64,000 nt of DNA from Pantoea nemavictus (lineage in GTDB: Bacteria > Pseudomonadota > Gammaproteobacteria > Enterobacterales > Enterobacteriaceae): NCBI RefSeq assembly GCF_037479095.1, contig NZ_JBBGZW010000001.1, positions 4,154,001 through 4,218,000 of the forward strand, read 5' to 3'. The position numbers and the translations under genes are program-made. Under the pieces are notes generated by a model. It was not told the DNA's origin and made no database searches. It saw nothing but the letters and a program-made list of their open reading frames with translations. Shown in pieces: positions 57,606 to 64,000 of this stretch (within the stretch, counting starts at the first letter, position 1; each line of letters starts with the position of its first letter).

Positions 57606-59037
57606 AGCGCGACACCTCGGTAATGGTCAGCTCGCCAGACGCTTGCGCGTAGTAGCGGCGCAGCAGATTGCGTGCCACCTGCAGGCGATAATCGGCGCTG
57701 GCGCGGAAGTCGCTCAGCGGCTGGAAATCCATGCTCAGCGCGGCACAGGCTTTTTCAATGCTGGTGAGATTCAGCGGTTGGCCAAGCAATGCTGTTTCCG
57801 CTGCCAGCGCGCGTTTCGGTGTTGCTGCCATGCCGCCAAAGGCGATACGCGCTTCCACAATCACCTCATCGTTGATGTGCAGATTGATGGCGGCGAACAC
57901 GGCGGAAATATCGTCATCCAGGCGTTTCGCCACTTTCCATGCGGTAAAGTTGGGTGACACCGTCACTTTAGGGATAGTGATACTGTGAATGAACTCACCC
58001 GGCTGCATTACCGTTTGACGATATGCGGTAAAGAATTGATCGAGCGGAACTTTTCTCTGCCGTTCGCCCTGCTGCAATACCAGTTGTGCGTTCAACGCCA
58101 GCAGCATTGGCGCACAATCGCCAATCGGGGATGCATTGCCAATGTTGCCGCCTAACGTGCCCTGATTGCGGATTTGCAGCGAGGCAAAACGCTCCAGCAT
58201 GCGGCTAAATGCCGGGATCTGCTGCGCCAGAAACTGGTAGCACTGGTGCAAGGAGGCGGCGGCACCGAGATAAATATGGTCTTGATCCTGGTGGCAAATC
58301 TTCAGTTCGTTAACCTGCTCCAGCGCAATCAACAGCGGCAGGCGTTGATACTGCTGGGTGATCTGCAGTGTCAGATCGGTGCCGCCCGCCACTAAACGCG
58401 CCTCGGGATGCTGCTGATAAAGATCGGCGAGCTGCGCCACGGTTTTCGGCAGATAACAGCGACTGCCATCGGCTTCGATGATCTGCACTTCATCGTTGCT
58501 GAGCGCCTGTAAACGCTGCACCAGCGAGGTGGCGTTGGCGGTGAACGCATCTGTACATGCGTGTTCACAGGCCTGCTGCGCTGCATCCATGATCGGACGA
58601 TAACCGGTGCAGCGGCAGAGATTGCCCGCTAATGCCTGTTCTGCCTGATGACGATTCCAGCCATCACTGTTTTTTTGCAGGGTGAACAGTGACATCACAA
58701 AGCCCGGTGTGCAGTAACCGCACTGCGATCCGTGGCAATCCACCATCGCTTGCTGCACGCTGTGCAGTTCGCTGCCCTGTTTAAGATCTTCCACAGTGAT
58801 CAGTTGCTTACCCTGCAGGCTGCTGACCAGCGTCAGGCAGCTGTTGACCGCCTGATAGTGCATCTGGCCATCGACGACCTTACCGAGCGTAACGGTGCAG
58901 GCACCGCAATCCCCTGAGGCGCAACCTTCTTTGGTGCCGCGTCGCTGCTGCGCACCTCGCAGGTAGTTGAGCACGGTGAGATTGGGATCCAGCGCGTGTT
59001 CTGTGACTAAACGATTGTTGAGTAAAAACTGAATCAT
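57595..59037 (-). CDS. xdhA: Xanthine dehydrogenase small subunit XdhA (Fe-S and FAD)
   Basis: 480 residues. N-terminal plant-type [2Fe-2S] domain: CASGDCGACTVTLG (about 39-52). Second [2Fe-2S] domain: CHGSQCGYCTPGFVMS and NLCRCTGYRPIMDA (about 104-160). FAD domain from about 195: RLVAGGTDLTLQIT, GNIGNASPIGDCAPML and the C-terminal CO-dehydrogenase-like part with KRLDDDISAVFAAINL. This is the electron-transfer chain from the Mo subunit to NAD+. It overlaps guaD by four bases upstream and xdhB by 11 bases downstream, indicating translational coupling. Confidence 0.92.
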   Translation of the reverse strand: MIQFLLNNRLVTEHALDPNLTVLNYLRGAQQRRGTKEGCASGDCGACTVTLGKVVDGQMHYQAVNSCLTLVSSLQGKQLITVEDLKQGSELHSVQQAMVDCHGSQCGYCTPGFVMSLFTLQKNSDGWNRHQAEQALAGNLCRCTGYRPIMDAAQQACEHACTDAFTANATSLVQRLQALSNDEVQIIEADGSRCYLPKTVAQLADLYQQHPEARLVAGGTDLTLQITQQYQRLPLLIALEQVNELKICHQDQDHIYLGAAASLHQCYQFLAQQIPAFSRMLERFASLQIRNQGTLGGNIGNASPIGDCAPMLLALNAQLVLQQGERQRKVPLDQFFTAYRQTVMQPGEFIHSITIPKVTVSPNFTAWKVAKRLDDDISAVFAAINLHINDEVIVEARIAFGGMAATPKRALAAETALLGQPLNLTSIEKACAALSMDFQPLSDFRASADYRLQVARNLLRRYYAQASGELTITEVSRYVS

Positions 59038-60362
59038 GCGATTTGCTCCTCACTTTCGCGCTGCCATACCGGCTTACCGCTCACCCAGGTCTGCGCAATA
59101 TTGCGGTCATCGCCCAGCGTCATCAGCACAAAAAGCCGCTCCCAGATATCTTTGCTGTTGGCATGGCGCAACTGCTGCAGCGGCGAGACTGCCGGGTCGA
59201 GCACCACGAAATCGGCCTCTTTACCGGGATTAAAGTTGCCGATGACGTCATCCAGATCGAGCGCGTGCGCGCCGCCCAGGGTGGCGTGATAGAACGCTTC
59301 GCAGGCGCTGAGTTTGTACTGCTGTAACTGACCGACTTTGTAGGCTTCGCCGAGCGTTTGCAGCAAATTAAAAGTGGTTCCCGCGCCAACGTCGGTGCCG
59401 ATGCCCATGCGCACGCCCTGCTGCCAGCAGCGTTTGATATTGAACAAGCCGCTGCCGAGAAACAGGTTTGAGGTCGGGCAGAAAGCAATCGACGAATCGG
59501 TGTCGTGCAGGCATTGCCACTCTTTATCTTCCAGATGCAAACAGTGGGCGAACACGCTGCGTTTGCCGGTGAGTTGGTGATGATGGTAGACGTCGAGATA
59601 ACCGTCACGCTCCGGGAACAGTGCTTTTACCCAGGCGATCTCCTGCTGGTTTTCACTCAAGTGCGTGTGCATCCAGACATCCGGAAACTCTTCGCGCAGC
59701 TGACGCACTTTGTCTAGCAGCGCCGGCGAGGATGTGGGCGCAAAGCGCGGCGTGAGCGCATAGCTCAGGCGACCACGTTGATGCCAGCGTTCAATCAGTT
59801 CACGCGAGTGCTGGTAGCTCTGTTCCGGCGTTTCGGTTAGGTATTCCGGCGCGTTGCGATCCATCATCACTTTGCCGGCAATCAGGCGCATATCCAACTG
59901 ATGCGCCGCGCTAAATAACGCATCCACCGACTGCTTGTGCACAGTACCAAACACCAGCGCGGTGGTGGTGCCGTTTGATAACAGTTGCTGCAGGAAGAAC
60001 GCCGACATTTTTGCTGAGTGATCGGGACAGTGATATTGGCTTTCCACCGGGAAGGTGTAGTGATTCAGCCATTCGAGTAACTGTTCGCCGAAGGCACCAA
60101 TCATCTCAGTTTGCGGGTAATGAATATGGGTATCGATAAAGCCCGGCACAATCAGTTTGCCGCGCAGATCGGTAACCTCTGCCGGATTGACGCGCCCTTC
60201 CGCGATCTGCCAGCTTTCGAGGCTGACCACTTTGCCGTCGCGCAGTGTTAATAAGCCATCTTCAAGATAGCGCGCGTTAGCGGCGATGTCGTCCGGCTGC
60301 GCGGCCAGAGCGGTGATATCAAAGAAGCTGGCGCGCAGCAGCGTTTCGGATGCGTAAGGCAT
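59034..60362 (-). CDS. guaD: Guanine deaminase GuaD
   Basis: 442 residues from ATG 60362; the frame is open to 60494 but the upstream part is AT-rich non-coding. Amidohydrolase fold: LIVPGFIDTHIHYPQTEMIG with the first two zinc His, SQYHCPDHSAKMSAFFLQQLL, TGKRSVFAHCLHLEDKEW, IAFCPTSNLFLGSGL and GIGTDVGAGTTFNLLQTLGEA. Matches E. coli GuaD (439). It hydrolyses guanine to xanthine, feeding the xanthine dehydrogenase encoded downstream. First gene of the purine operon. Two PurR-like boxes lie about 150-190 bases upstream of its start. Confidence 0.92.
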   Translation of the reverse strand: MPYASETLLRASFFDITALAAQPDDIAANARYLEDGLLTLRDGKVVSLESWQIAEGRVNPAEVTDLRGKLIVPGFIDTHIHYPQTEMIGAFGEQLLEWLNHYTFPVESQYHCPDHSAKMSAFFLQQLLSNGTTTALVFGTVHKQSVDALFSAAHQLDMRLIAGKVMMDRNAPEYLTETPEQSYQHSRELIERWHQRGRLSYALTPRFAPTSSPALLDKVRQLREEFPDVWMHTHLSENQQEIAWVKALFPERDGYLDVYHHHQLTGKRSVFAHCLHLEDKEWQCLHDTDSSIAFCPTSNLFLGSGLFNIKRCWQQGVRMGIGTDVGAGTTFNLLQTLGEAYKVGQLQQYKLSACEAFYHATLGGAHALDLDDVIGNFNPGKEADFVVLDPAVSPLQQLRHANSKDIWERLFVLMTLGDDRNIAQTWVSGKPVWQRESEEQIA

Positions 60363-60513
60363 AACGGTTCCTTGGTGCTTTTTATGTGCAGGTAATTGCT
60401 TAAAGATAGTTTGCAAAGCGCATGCCAACGCAAAGAACAAAAAATACTGTTTAAATTCAATATAATAGGTTGATTTGACTGGTTTTTGTGTCAAGCTGGC
60501 ATAGCAATCGTAT

Positions 60514-60529
60514 GCGCAACCGCTTGCTT
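60514..60529. promoter_or_regulatory. PurR-like box 1
   Basis: GCGCAACCGCTTGCTT fits the PurR consensus ANGCAANCGNTTNCNT at all fixed positions but the first. It lies 152 bases upstream of the guaD start. LacI-family operators share this core, so the protein could also be another LacI-type regulator. Confidence 0.55.
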
Positions 60530-60533
60530 ATAG

Positions 60534-60549
60534 TGGCAAACGGTTGCTA
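60534..60549. promoter_or_regulatory. PurR-like box 2
   Basis: TGGCAAACGGTTGCTA has the full core GCAANCGNTTNC of the PurR consensus, with mismatches only at the two outer bases. It is spaced 20 bases centre to centre from box 1, two helical turns. The two sites also form a larger inverted repeat (60516-60547). Confidence 0.5.
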
Positions 60550-60742
60550 TTTAACATTGCGGTGAGTTTTGCCTCATAACGCCTGTTTTTAACCCAAGGA
60601 CGTGCGTCTTTGTGGTGCGTGATTGCACTCTCAACGTGCAGGCAAAATCCTGCAACAGCTTGCACTTGGTTTTCATGAGCATGGGTTCAAGGTTAATGCT
60701 AAGGTGTGGCTGATAACCTGAAATCGTTTAAGGAACAGTGAG

Positions 60743-61489
60743 ATGATTATTTTTGTTACTGGCGCAACTGCTGGTTTTGGTCAAAGTATCACCCGCCGCT
60801 TCATTGCTACAGGTCACAAGGTGATCGCCAGCGGACGTCGCGCTGAGCGCTTAAAAGAGTTGAAAGAAGAGCTGGGCGACAATCTGTATACCGTGCAGCT
60901 GGACGTGCGCAATCGCGCCGCCATCGACGAAGTGATTGCCGCCCTGCCCGCCGAATGGCGCGATATTGATGTGCTGGTGAACAATGCCGGCCTGGCGCTG
61001 GGCGTTGAACCGGCGCATAAAGCCAATATTGAAGATTGGGAAAATATGATCGACACCAACAATAAAGGCTTGGTGTATATGACGCGCGCAGTGCTGCCTG
61101 CGATGGTTGAGCGCAACGTGGGGCATATTGTGAATATCGGTTCGATAGCCGGCAGCTGGCCATATCTAGGCGGTAACGTTTATGGCGCGACCAAAGCGTT
61201 CGTGCGTCAGTTCAGCCTGAATCTGCGTACCGACCTGCACGGCACCGCGCTGCGCGTAACCGATATTGAGCCAGGTTTAGTTGGCGGCACCGAATTTTCT
61301 AACGTGCGCTTTAAAGGCGATGATGGCAAAGCGGAACAGGTATATGAAGGCACCACCGCACTGACGGCCGAAGATGTTACCGAAGCGGTATATTGGGTGA
61401 CCACACTGCCAAAACACGTCAACATCAATACGCTCGAGATTATGCCCGTAACGCAAACCACCGCAGGTTTGAAGGTGCATAAAGGCTAA
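60743..61489 (+). CDS. ydfG: NADP-dependent 3-hydroxy acid dehydrogenase YdfG (malonic semialdehyde reductase)
   Basis: 248 residues, the E. coli YdfG length. Short-chain dehydrogenase: TGATAGFGQSITRRF cofactor motif, ASGRRAERL with the NADP-specific Arg pair, DVLVNNAGLALG, the catalytic Ser in NIGSIAGSW and YxxxK in VYGATKAFV, then DIEPGLVGGTEF. YdfG reduces malonic semialdehyde and oxidises L-allo-threonine, serine and 3-hydroxyisobutyrate. aaggaac precedes the ATG. Transcribed divergently from guaD; in E. coli its divergent neighbour is dcp. Confidence 0.93.
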   Translation: MIIFVTGATAGFGQSITRRFIATGHKVIASGRRAERLKELKEELGDNLYTVQLDVRNRAAIDEVIAALPAEWRDIDVLVNNAGLALGVEPAHKANIEDWENMIDTNNKGLVYMTRAVLPAMVERNVGHIVNIGSIAGSWPYLGGNVYGATKAFVRQFSLNLRTDLHGTALRVTDIEPGLVGGTEFSNVRFKGDDGKAEQVYEGTTALTAEDVTEAVYWVTTLPKHVNINTLEIMPVTQTTAGLKVHKG

Positions 61490-61529
61490 CAGCAGCTGCA
61501 CGCTGCGCCATCGAGATACCCGGGGCGAC

Positions 61530-61580
61530 CATCCCGTGAGGCGCTCCGGCGGCTTTCGCCGCTACGACCTCATCGGGATG
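61530..61580. terminator. Hairpin between convergent ydfG and ynfA
   Basis: CATCCCGTGAGG (61530-61541) and CCTCATCGGGATG (61568-61580) pair with one bulge, enclosing GCCGCC-like inner pairing (GGCGGCTTTCGCCGC). It sits in the middle of the 126-base gap and may terminate both genes. No long T-run. Confidence 0.5.
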
Positions 61581-61615
61581 TTTCCCCTAATATCGTACTT
61601 TCATGTTGTCGGTGA

Positions 61616-61945
61616 TTAAACACGGCTCCAGCCTGCAACGATGATCAGCATACCGCTAAAAGCAACCAGCGCGCCGACCCAATCCCACGTACTCAGCTTC
61701 ACACCATCCACCACACGCAGCCAGATTAGCGCGGTCAACACATACACGCCGCCATACGCCGCATAGACGCGTCCGCTTGCCGCTGGATGCAGCGTCAATA
61801 ACCAGACGAACAGCGCCAGGCTCGCCGCCGCCGGCACCAGCAGCCAGGCCGTCATGCCCCTCTTCAGCCACAGCCACGGCAGGAAACAACCCACAATTTC
61901 CGCGATCGCAGTGATAAAAAACAGCAAGGTGGTTTTCACCAGCAT
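61616..61945 (-). CDS. ynfA: YnfA/UPF0060 family small membrane protein
   Basis: 109 residues with four hydrophobic helices: [58 protein letters not shown] and [18 protein letters not shown]. The segments [23 protein letters not shown] and DWVGA are conserved through the family. E. coli YnfA has 108 residues. Members resemble small multidrug resistance proteins in topology, and efflux activity has been reported for the Shigella protein. Followed downstream by the shared hairpin at 61530-61580. Confidence 0.92.
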   Translation of the reverse strand: MLVKTTLLFFITAIAEIVGCFLPWLWLKRGMTAWLLVPAAASLALFVWLLTLHPAASGRVYAAYGGVYVLTALIWLRVVDGVKLSTWDWVGALVAFSGMLIIVAGWSRV

Positions 61946-62075
61946 GGTAAATCTCTCACTAAGCTAAACAGAGTGCTCACCGCTGGTGAGCAAAGAAGCA
62001 GCGATGATATACTAGCGACTAAGGTTGTTACAGCCGCGATCCCGGCTGTGCTGGTGTTAACTGAAGGAAATGACA

Positions 62076-62411
62076 ATGAAAAAACTGTTTTCTGCCCTGC
62101 TGGCTACCGTGCTGACTTCCAGCGTGTTGCTGGCTGCGCCAATGGCTTCCGCCAAAACCGATCGCCTGATTATTGAAGATGGTAGCAGCGCATCCAGCAA
62201 CGAAGCCGCTCGCCAAAGTAAAGAGCAATGGAACGATACCAAAAACCTGCGTAACAAAGTGAATACGCGCGTTGAGAAAGAGTTCGACAAAGCCGATAAA
62301 GCCTTTGATACCCGCGACTCCTGCGAGAAGAGTTACAACGTTAACGCTTACTGGGAACCCAATACGCTGCGCTGCCTTGATCGTCGTACCGGACGTCCGC
62401 TGGCGCCATAA
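62076..62411 (+). CDS. ynfB: DUF1283 family protein YnfB
   Basis: 111 residues from ATG 62076; gaagga eight bases ahead excludes the ATG at 62070. Signal peptide [20 protein letters not shown], cleaved near ASA|K. The mature part [33 protein letters not shown] and [19 protein letters not shown] matches E. coli YnfB over almost its full length, with two Cys that could form a disulphide. Function unknown; periplasmic location expected. Adjacent to ynfA as in E. coli. Confidence 0.92.
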   Translation: MKKLFSALLATVLTSSVLLAAPMASAKTDRLIIEDGSSASSNEAARQSKEQWNDTKNLRNKVNTRVEKEFDKADKAFDTRDSCEKSYNVNAYWEPNTLRCLDRRTGRPLAP

Positions 62412-62460
62412 TTGGTCATCACTGCTATAGTTTCGATAGGAATTCTGACCAACGGAGTGA

Positions 62461-62760
62461 ATGATGAAAAAACGTAATGCAGTTCTGTTGATGGCGATGC
62501 TGGCGCTGCCGGTTCTGGCGCAGGCATCTTGTGAAAGTGTTAAAGCGGACATCAGCAAAAAAATTATTAACAACGGCGTTGCCGAATCGGACTTCACGCT
62601 GGATATCGTGGCCAATGATCAAGCCGATCAGGTCGGCGGTCAGGTTGTGGGCCATTGTGAGAACGACACACAGAAAATCGTCTACAAGAAAAATGGTCGT
62701 GACGGCGACAGCAGCGTACCAGATAGCGCTGGCAGCTCGCAGGATACGCCAGCGCAGTAA
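62461..62760 (+). CDS. ynfD: DUF1161 family exported protein, YnfD-like
   Basis: 99 residues with signal peptide (MMKKRNAVLLMAMLALPVLA) cleaved at QAS or AQA. Mature SCESVKADISKKIINNGV...FTLDIVANDQA...VVGHCENDTQKIVYKK fits the DUF1161 pattern of two Cys about 40-45 residues apart and a final IVY strand. The C-terminal tail (DGDSSVPDSAGSSQDTPAQ) is disordered. ynfD sits near ynfB in E. coli (with speG and ynfC between); here it follows directly, so the intervening genes are absent. ggag-like site (acggag) precedes ATG 62461; 62464 is an alternative. Confidence 0.75.
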   Translation: MMKKRNAVLLMAMLALPVLAQASCESVKADISKKIINNGVAESDFTLDIVANDQADQVGGQVVGHCENDTQKIVYKKNGRDGDSSVPDSAGSSQDTPAQ

Positions 62761-62766
62761 ACCTTC

Positions 62767-62786
62767 GGGCGGCTCTCAGGCCGCCC
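62767..62786. terminator. Bidirectional hairpin between ynfD-like gene and MFS exporter
   Basis: GGGCGGC (62767-62773), loop TCTCAG, GCCGCCC (62780-62786). It lies six bases after one stop and four before the other stop of convergent genes. Strong GC stem, weak T-tract on either side. Confidence 0.65.
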
Positions 62787-62790
62787 TGCT

Positions 62791-64000
62791 TTACTCCACT
62801 TCCGGCCTTTGACGCGGCATCATCCACGCAACCCACAGCGTTAACAGCGCAATCAGCAGTGAAACCACAAACACCCAATGTAAAGAGCTGGCAATTTGCC
62901 CGGTCCAGTCATGCAGCGTCGCCTCCGGCAGCGCCTGGCGGCTCTGGTGCGACATGATTTTTTGCATCGGATCGTCGGCCTGCGGCAGACGCAGCGAGAG
63001 GTTGAGATTGAGCACCGCGCCTAATAATGCCGTTCCAATTGCCGAGCCGATCATGCGACTGAACATGATTGAGGCGGTGCAAATGCCACGAATATCGTAA
63101 TGGGCATGGTTCTGTACCGACACCAAAAAGGTGGTGCTGGTCATGCCCATGCCGGTGCCAATCACAAAGGCGGTTAAACCGGCCTGCATGATCGAGCTGT
63201 CGCTGCGCAGTAGCAGCAGCAATGCGCTACCAGCGATCAGCAGTAACGCCCCCATTTGCGCAGTGAAGCGGTACGATGTCACCAGCATCAATCGTCCGCT
63301 CAGGGTGCTCGCCAGCGGCCAGCCAATCGACATCATCGCCAATGCGCTACCCGCCTGCAGCGGCGTGCCGCCGGTAATCCCCTGAATCCACGTCGGCAAA
63401 AAAGCGCTGATGCCCATCATGCTGGCACCGATAATCAGATTGCCGACGTTGCCGGCGACAATCAGCCGACTGCGCCAAATCTCTAGCGGGAAGAGCGGTG
63501 CATCGGCGCGCTGTTCATGATGTTTCAGGCGCCAGGCAGCAACCAGCGCTAACAGCAGGAACGGCAGCAGCCAATAACCCAGCACCTCGGCTTGCAACAG
63601 CGCCACCAACAGCGCCGTAACGCAGATCATCAGCCAGCAACTGCCGGTGAGGTTAAGCGTGGTTTGCTGGTTCTGCTCACGTGTCGGTAGAAAACGCGCC
63701 AGCAGCAGCATTGCGATGAGGCCAATCGGCACGTTGACCCAGAAAATCACCGACCAGCTGAAGTGCTGCACCAGCCAGGCGCCGCTGAGCGGGCCAATGA
63801 TCGCCGCGACGCCCCAGACGCTAGAGAGCCAGCCCTGTACGTTCGCGCGTTCGCGCGGCGAGTAGACGTCCGCCACGATGGTTGAGGTAAGCGGCATAAT
63901 CGCGCCTGCGCCCAATCCCTGAAAGGCACGGAACAGGATCAGCCACGTCATGCTGTGGGCAAATCCGCATAGAATGGAGCCGACCAAAAATAGCGACACG
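62791..64000 (-). CDS. MFS transporter, DHA2 (EmrB/QacA-type) family, C-terminal part
   Basis: At least 402 residues are visible and the frame runs off the right edge, so the N-terminal helices are missing. FRAFQGLGAGAIMPLTSTIVADVY (here as FQGLGAGAIMPLTSTIV), RERANVQGWLSSVWGVAAIIGPLSGAWL with motif C (GPLSG) and FWVNVPIGLIAMLL are hallmarks of the 14-helix drug:H+ antiporter family. The later part has SRLIVAGNVGNLIIGASMMG and FVIGTGMGMTSTTFLVSVQ. Likely an exporter of toxic compounds; substrate unknown. No periplasmic adaptor gene (EmrA type) is visible on this side. Confidence 0.87.
   Translation of the reverse strand, partial: VSLFLVGSILCGFAHSMTWLILFRAFQGLGAGAIMPLTSTIVADVYSPRERANVQGWLSSVWGVAAIIGPLSGAWLVQHFSWSVIFWVNVPIGLIAMLLLARFLPTREQNQQTTLNLTGSCWLMICVTALLVALLQAEVLGYWLLPFLLLALVAAWRLKHHEQRADAPLFPLEIWRSRLIVAGNVGNLIIGASMMGISAFLPTWIQGITGGTPLQAGSALAMMSIGWPLASTLSGRLMLVTSYRFTAQMGALLLIAGSALLLLLRSDSSIMQAGLTAFVIGTGMGMTSTTFLVSVQNHAHYDIRGICTASIMFSRMIGSAIGTALLGAVLNLNLSLRLPQADDPMQKIMSHQSRQALPEATLHDWTGQIASSLHWVFVVSLLIALLTLWVAWMMPRQRPEVE

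Larger units (their letters stand above)
60363..60742. promoter_or_regulatory. Divergent control region between guaD and ydfG
   Basis: 380 bases without a gene. The left part (60420-60480) is AT-rich and suits a leftward promoter (TATTATATT read on the minus strand). The middle holds the paired PurR-like boxes at 60514-60549. The right part should hold the ydfG promoter and its ribosome site (aaggaac). Confidence 0.55.

Noticed and set aside
60363..60494. N-terminal extension of guanine deaminase
   Set aside because: AT-rich promoter-like sequence with no family similarity; E. coli GuaD length fits the ATG at 60362.
1..64000. tRNA, rRNA, CRISPR array, prophage or complete insertion sequence
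   Set aside because: No cloverleaf-type tRNA gene, rRNA segment, regularly spaced repeat array, phage structural gene or intact transposase was found on reading both strands.

Overview
The window looks like chromosome of a plant- or environment-associated enterobacterium, most likely Erwiniaceae (Pantoea/Erwinia-like). The basis is its GC-rich coding sequence, enteric-type core genes (curA, osmB, yciT, ybiU, dcp, ydfG, ynfA, ynfB, a ynfD-like gene) and short palindromic intergenic repeats. No rRNA, tRNA, CRISPR array or intact insertion sequence was seen. Family assignments were made by reading the sequence, without database searches.

Layout. 1-10 kb: start of a hydantoinase/oxoprolinase gene (minus) divergent from a peptide/nickel-type ABC importer (two permeases and a double ATPase, no binding protein in view), then a ribose-type ABC importer (binding protein, ATPase, two permeases) ending in a flavin monooxygenase of the NtaA/DszA type. 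10-18 kb: curA; an apparent sugar-acid operon (ACS-type MFS transporter, glucarate dehydratase-family enolase, exported beta-propeller lactonase); a cupin and an NCS1 permease preceded by a perfect 22-bp palindrome. 18-25 kb: small housekeeping and unknown genes, an AbiEi/AbiEii type IV toxin-antitoxin pair, two small AriR/YcgZ-like regulators, an OhrR-type regulator without its usual ohr partner, an ISNCY-like transposase remnant, osmB and a YoaK-type membrane protein.

25-36 kb: an erythritol-type catabolic locus. A DeoR regulator and a minus-strand importer operon (DUF2291 protein, ATPase, permease, binding protein) face a plus-strand eryA-eryB-eryC-eryD-like operon (kinase, FAD polyol-phosphate dehydrogenase, isomerase, SorC regulator). 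The tetrulose-phosphate isomerases that complete the Brucella pathway (EryH, EryI) are not in the window. 36-40 kb: a HipBA-type toxin-antitoxin pair behind two related palindromes, then yciT and ybiU. 40-49 kb: a second, less familiar importer/catabolic operon (binding protein, ATPase, permease, SorC regulator, GlpD-like dehydrogenase, class I aldolase, LyxK-like FGGY kinase), followed by a DHCW-type cupin. The gene set resembles the lsr operon with a polyol-phosphate dehydrogenase added. It predicts a route of kinase, then FAD dehydrogenase, then aldolase, giving dihydroxyacetone phosphate plus a short aldehyde. This is the best candidate for an undescribed pathway here.

49-64 kb: an Xre/RES toxin-antitoxin pair, a repeat-rich non-coding stretch, a small exported cysteine-rich protein, hpxO (urate hydroxylase), and a guaD-xdhA-xdhB-xdhC purine catabolic operon lying between dcp and ydfG, which are neighbours in E. 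coli. Two PurR-like boxes lie upstream of guaD. The window ends with ynfA, ynfB, a ynfD-like gene and the C-terminal part of a 14-helix-type MFS exporter. Overall it is a catabolic accessory region: several importer-enzyme-regulator cassettes separated by three different toxin-antitoxin pairs and palindromic repeats.
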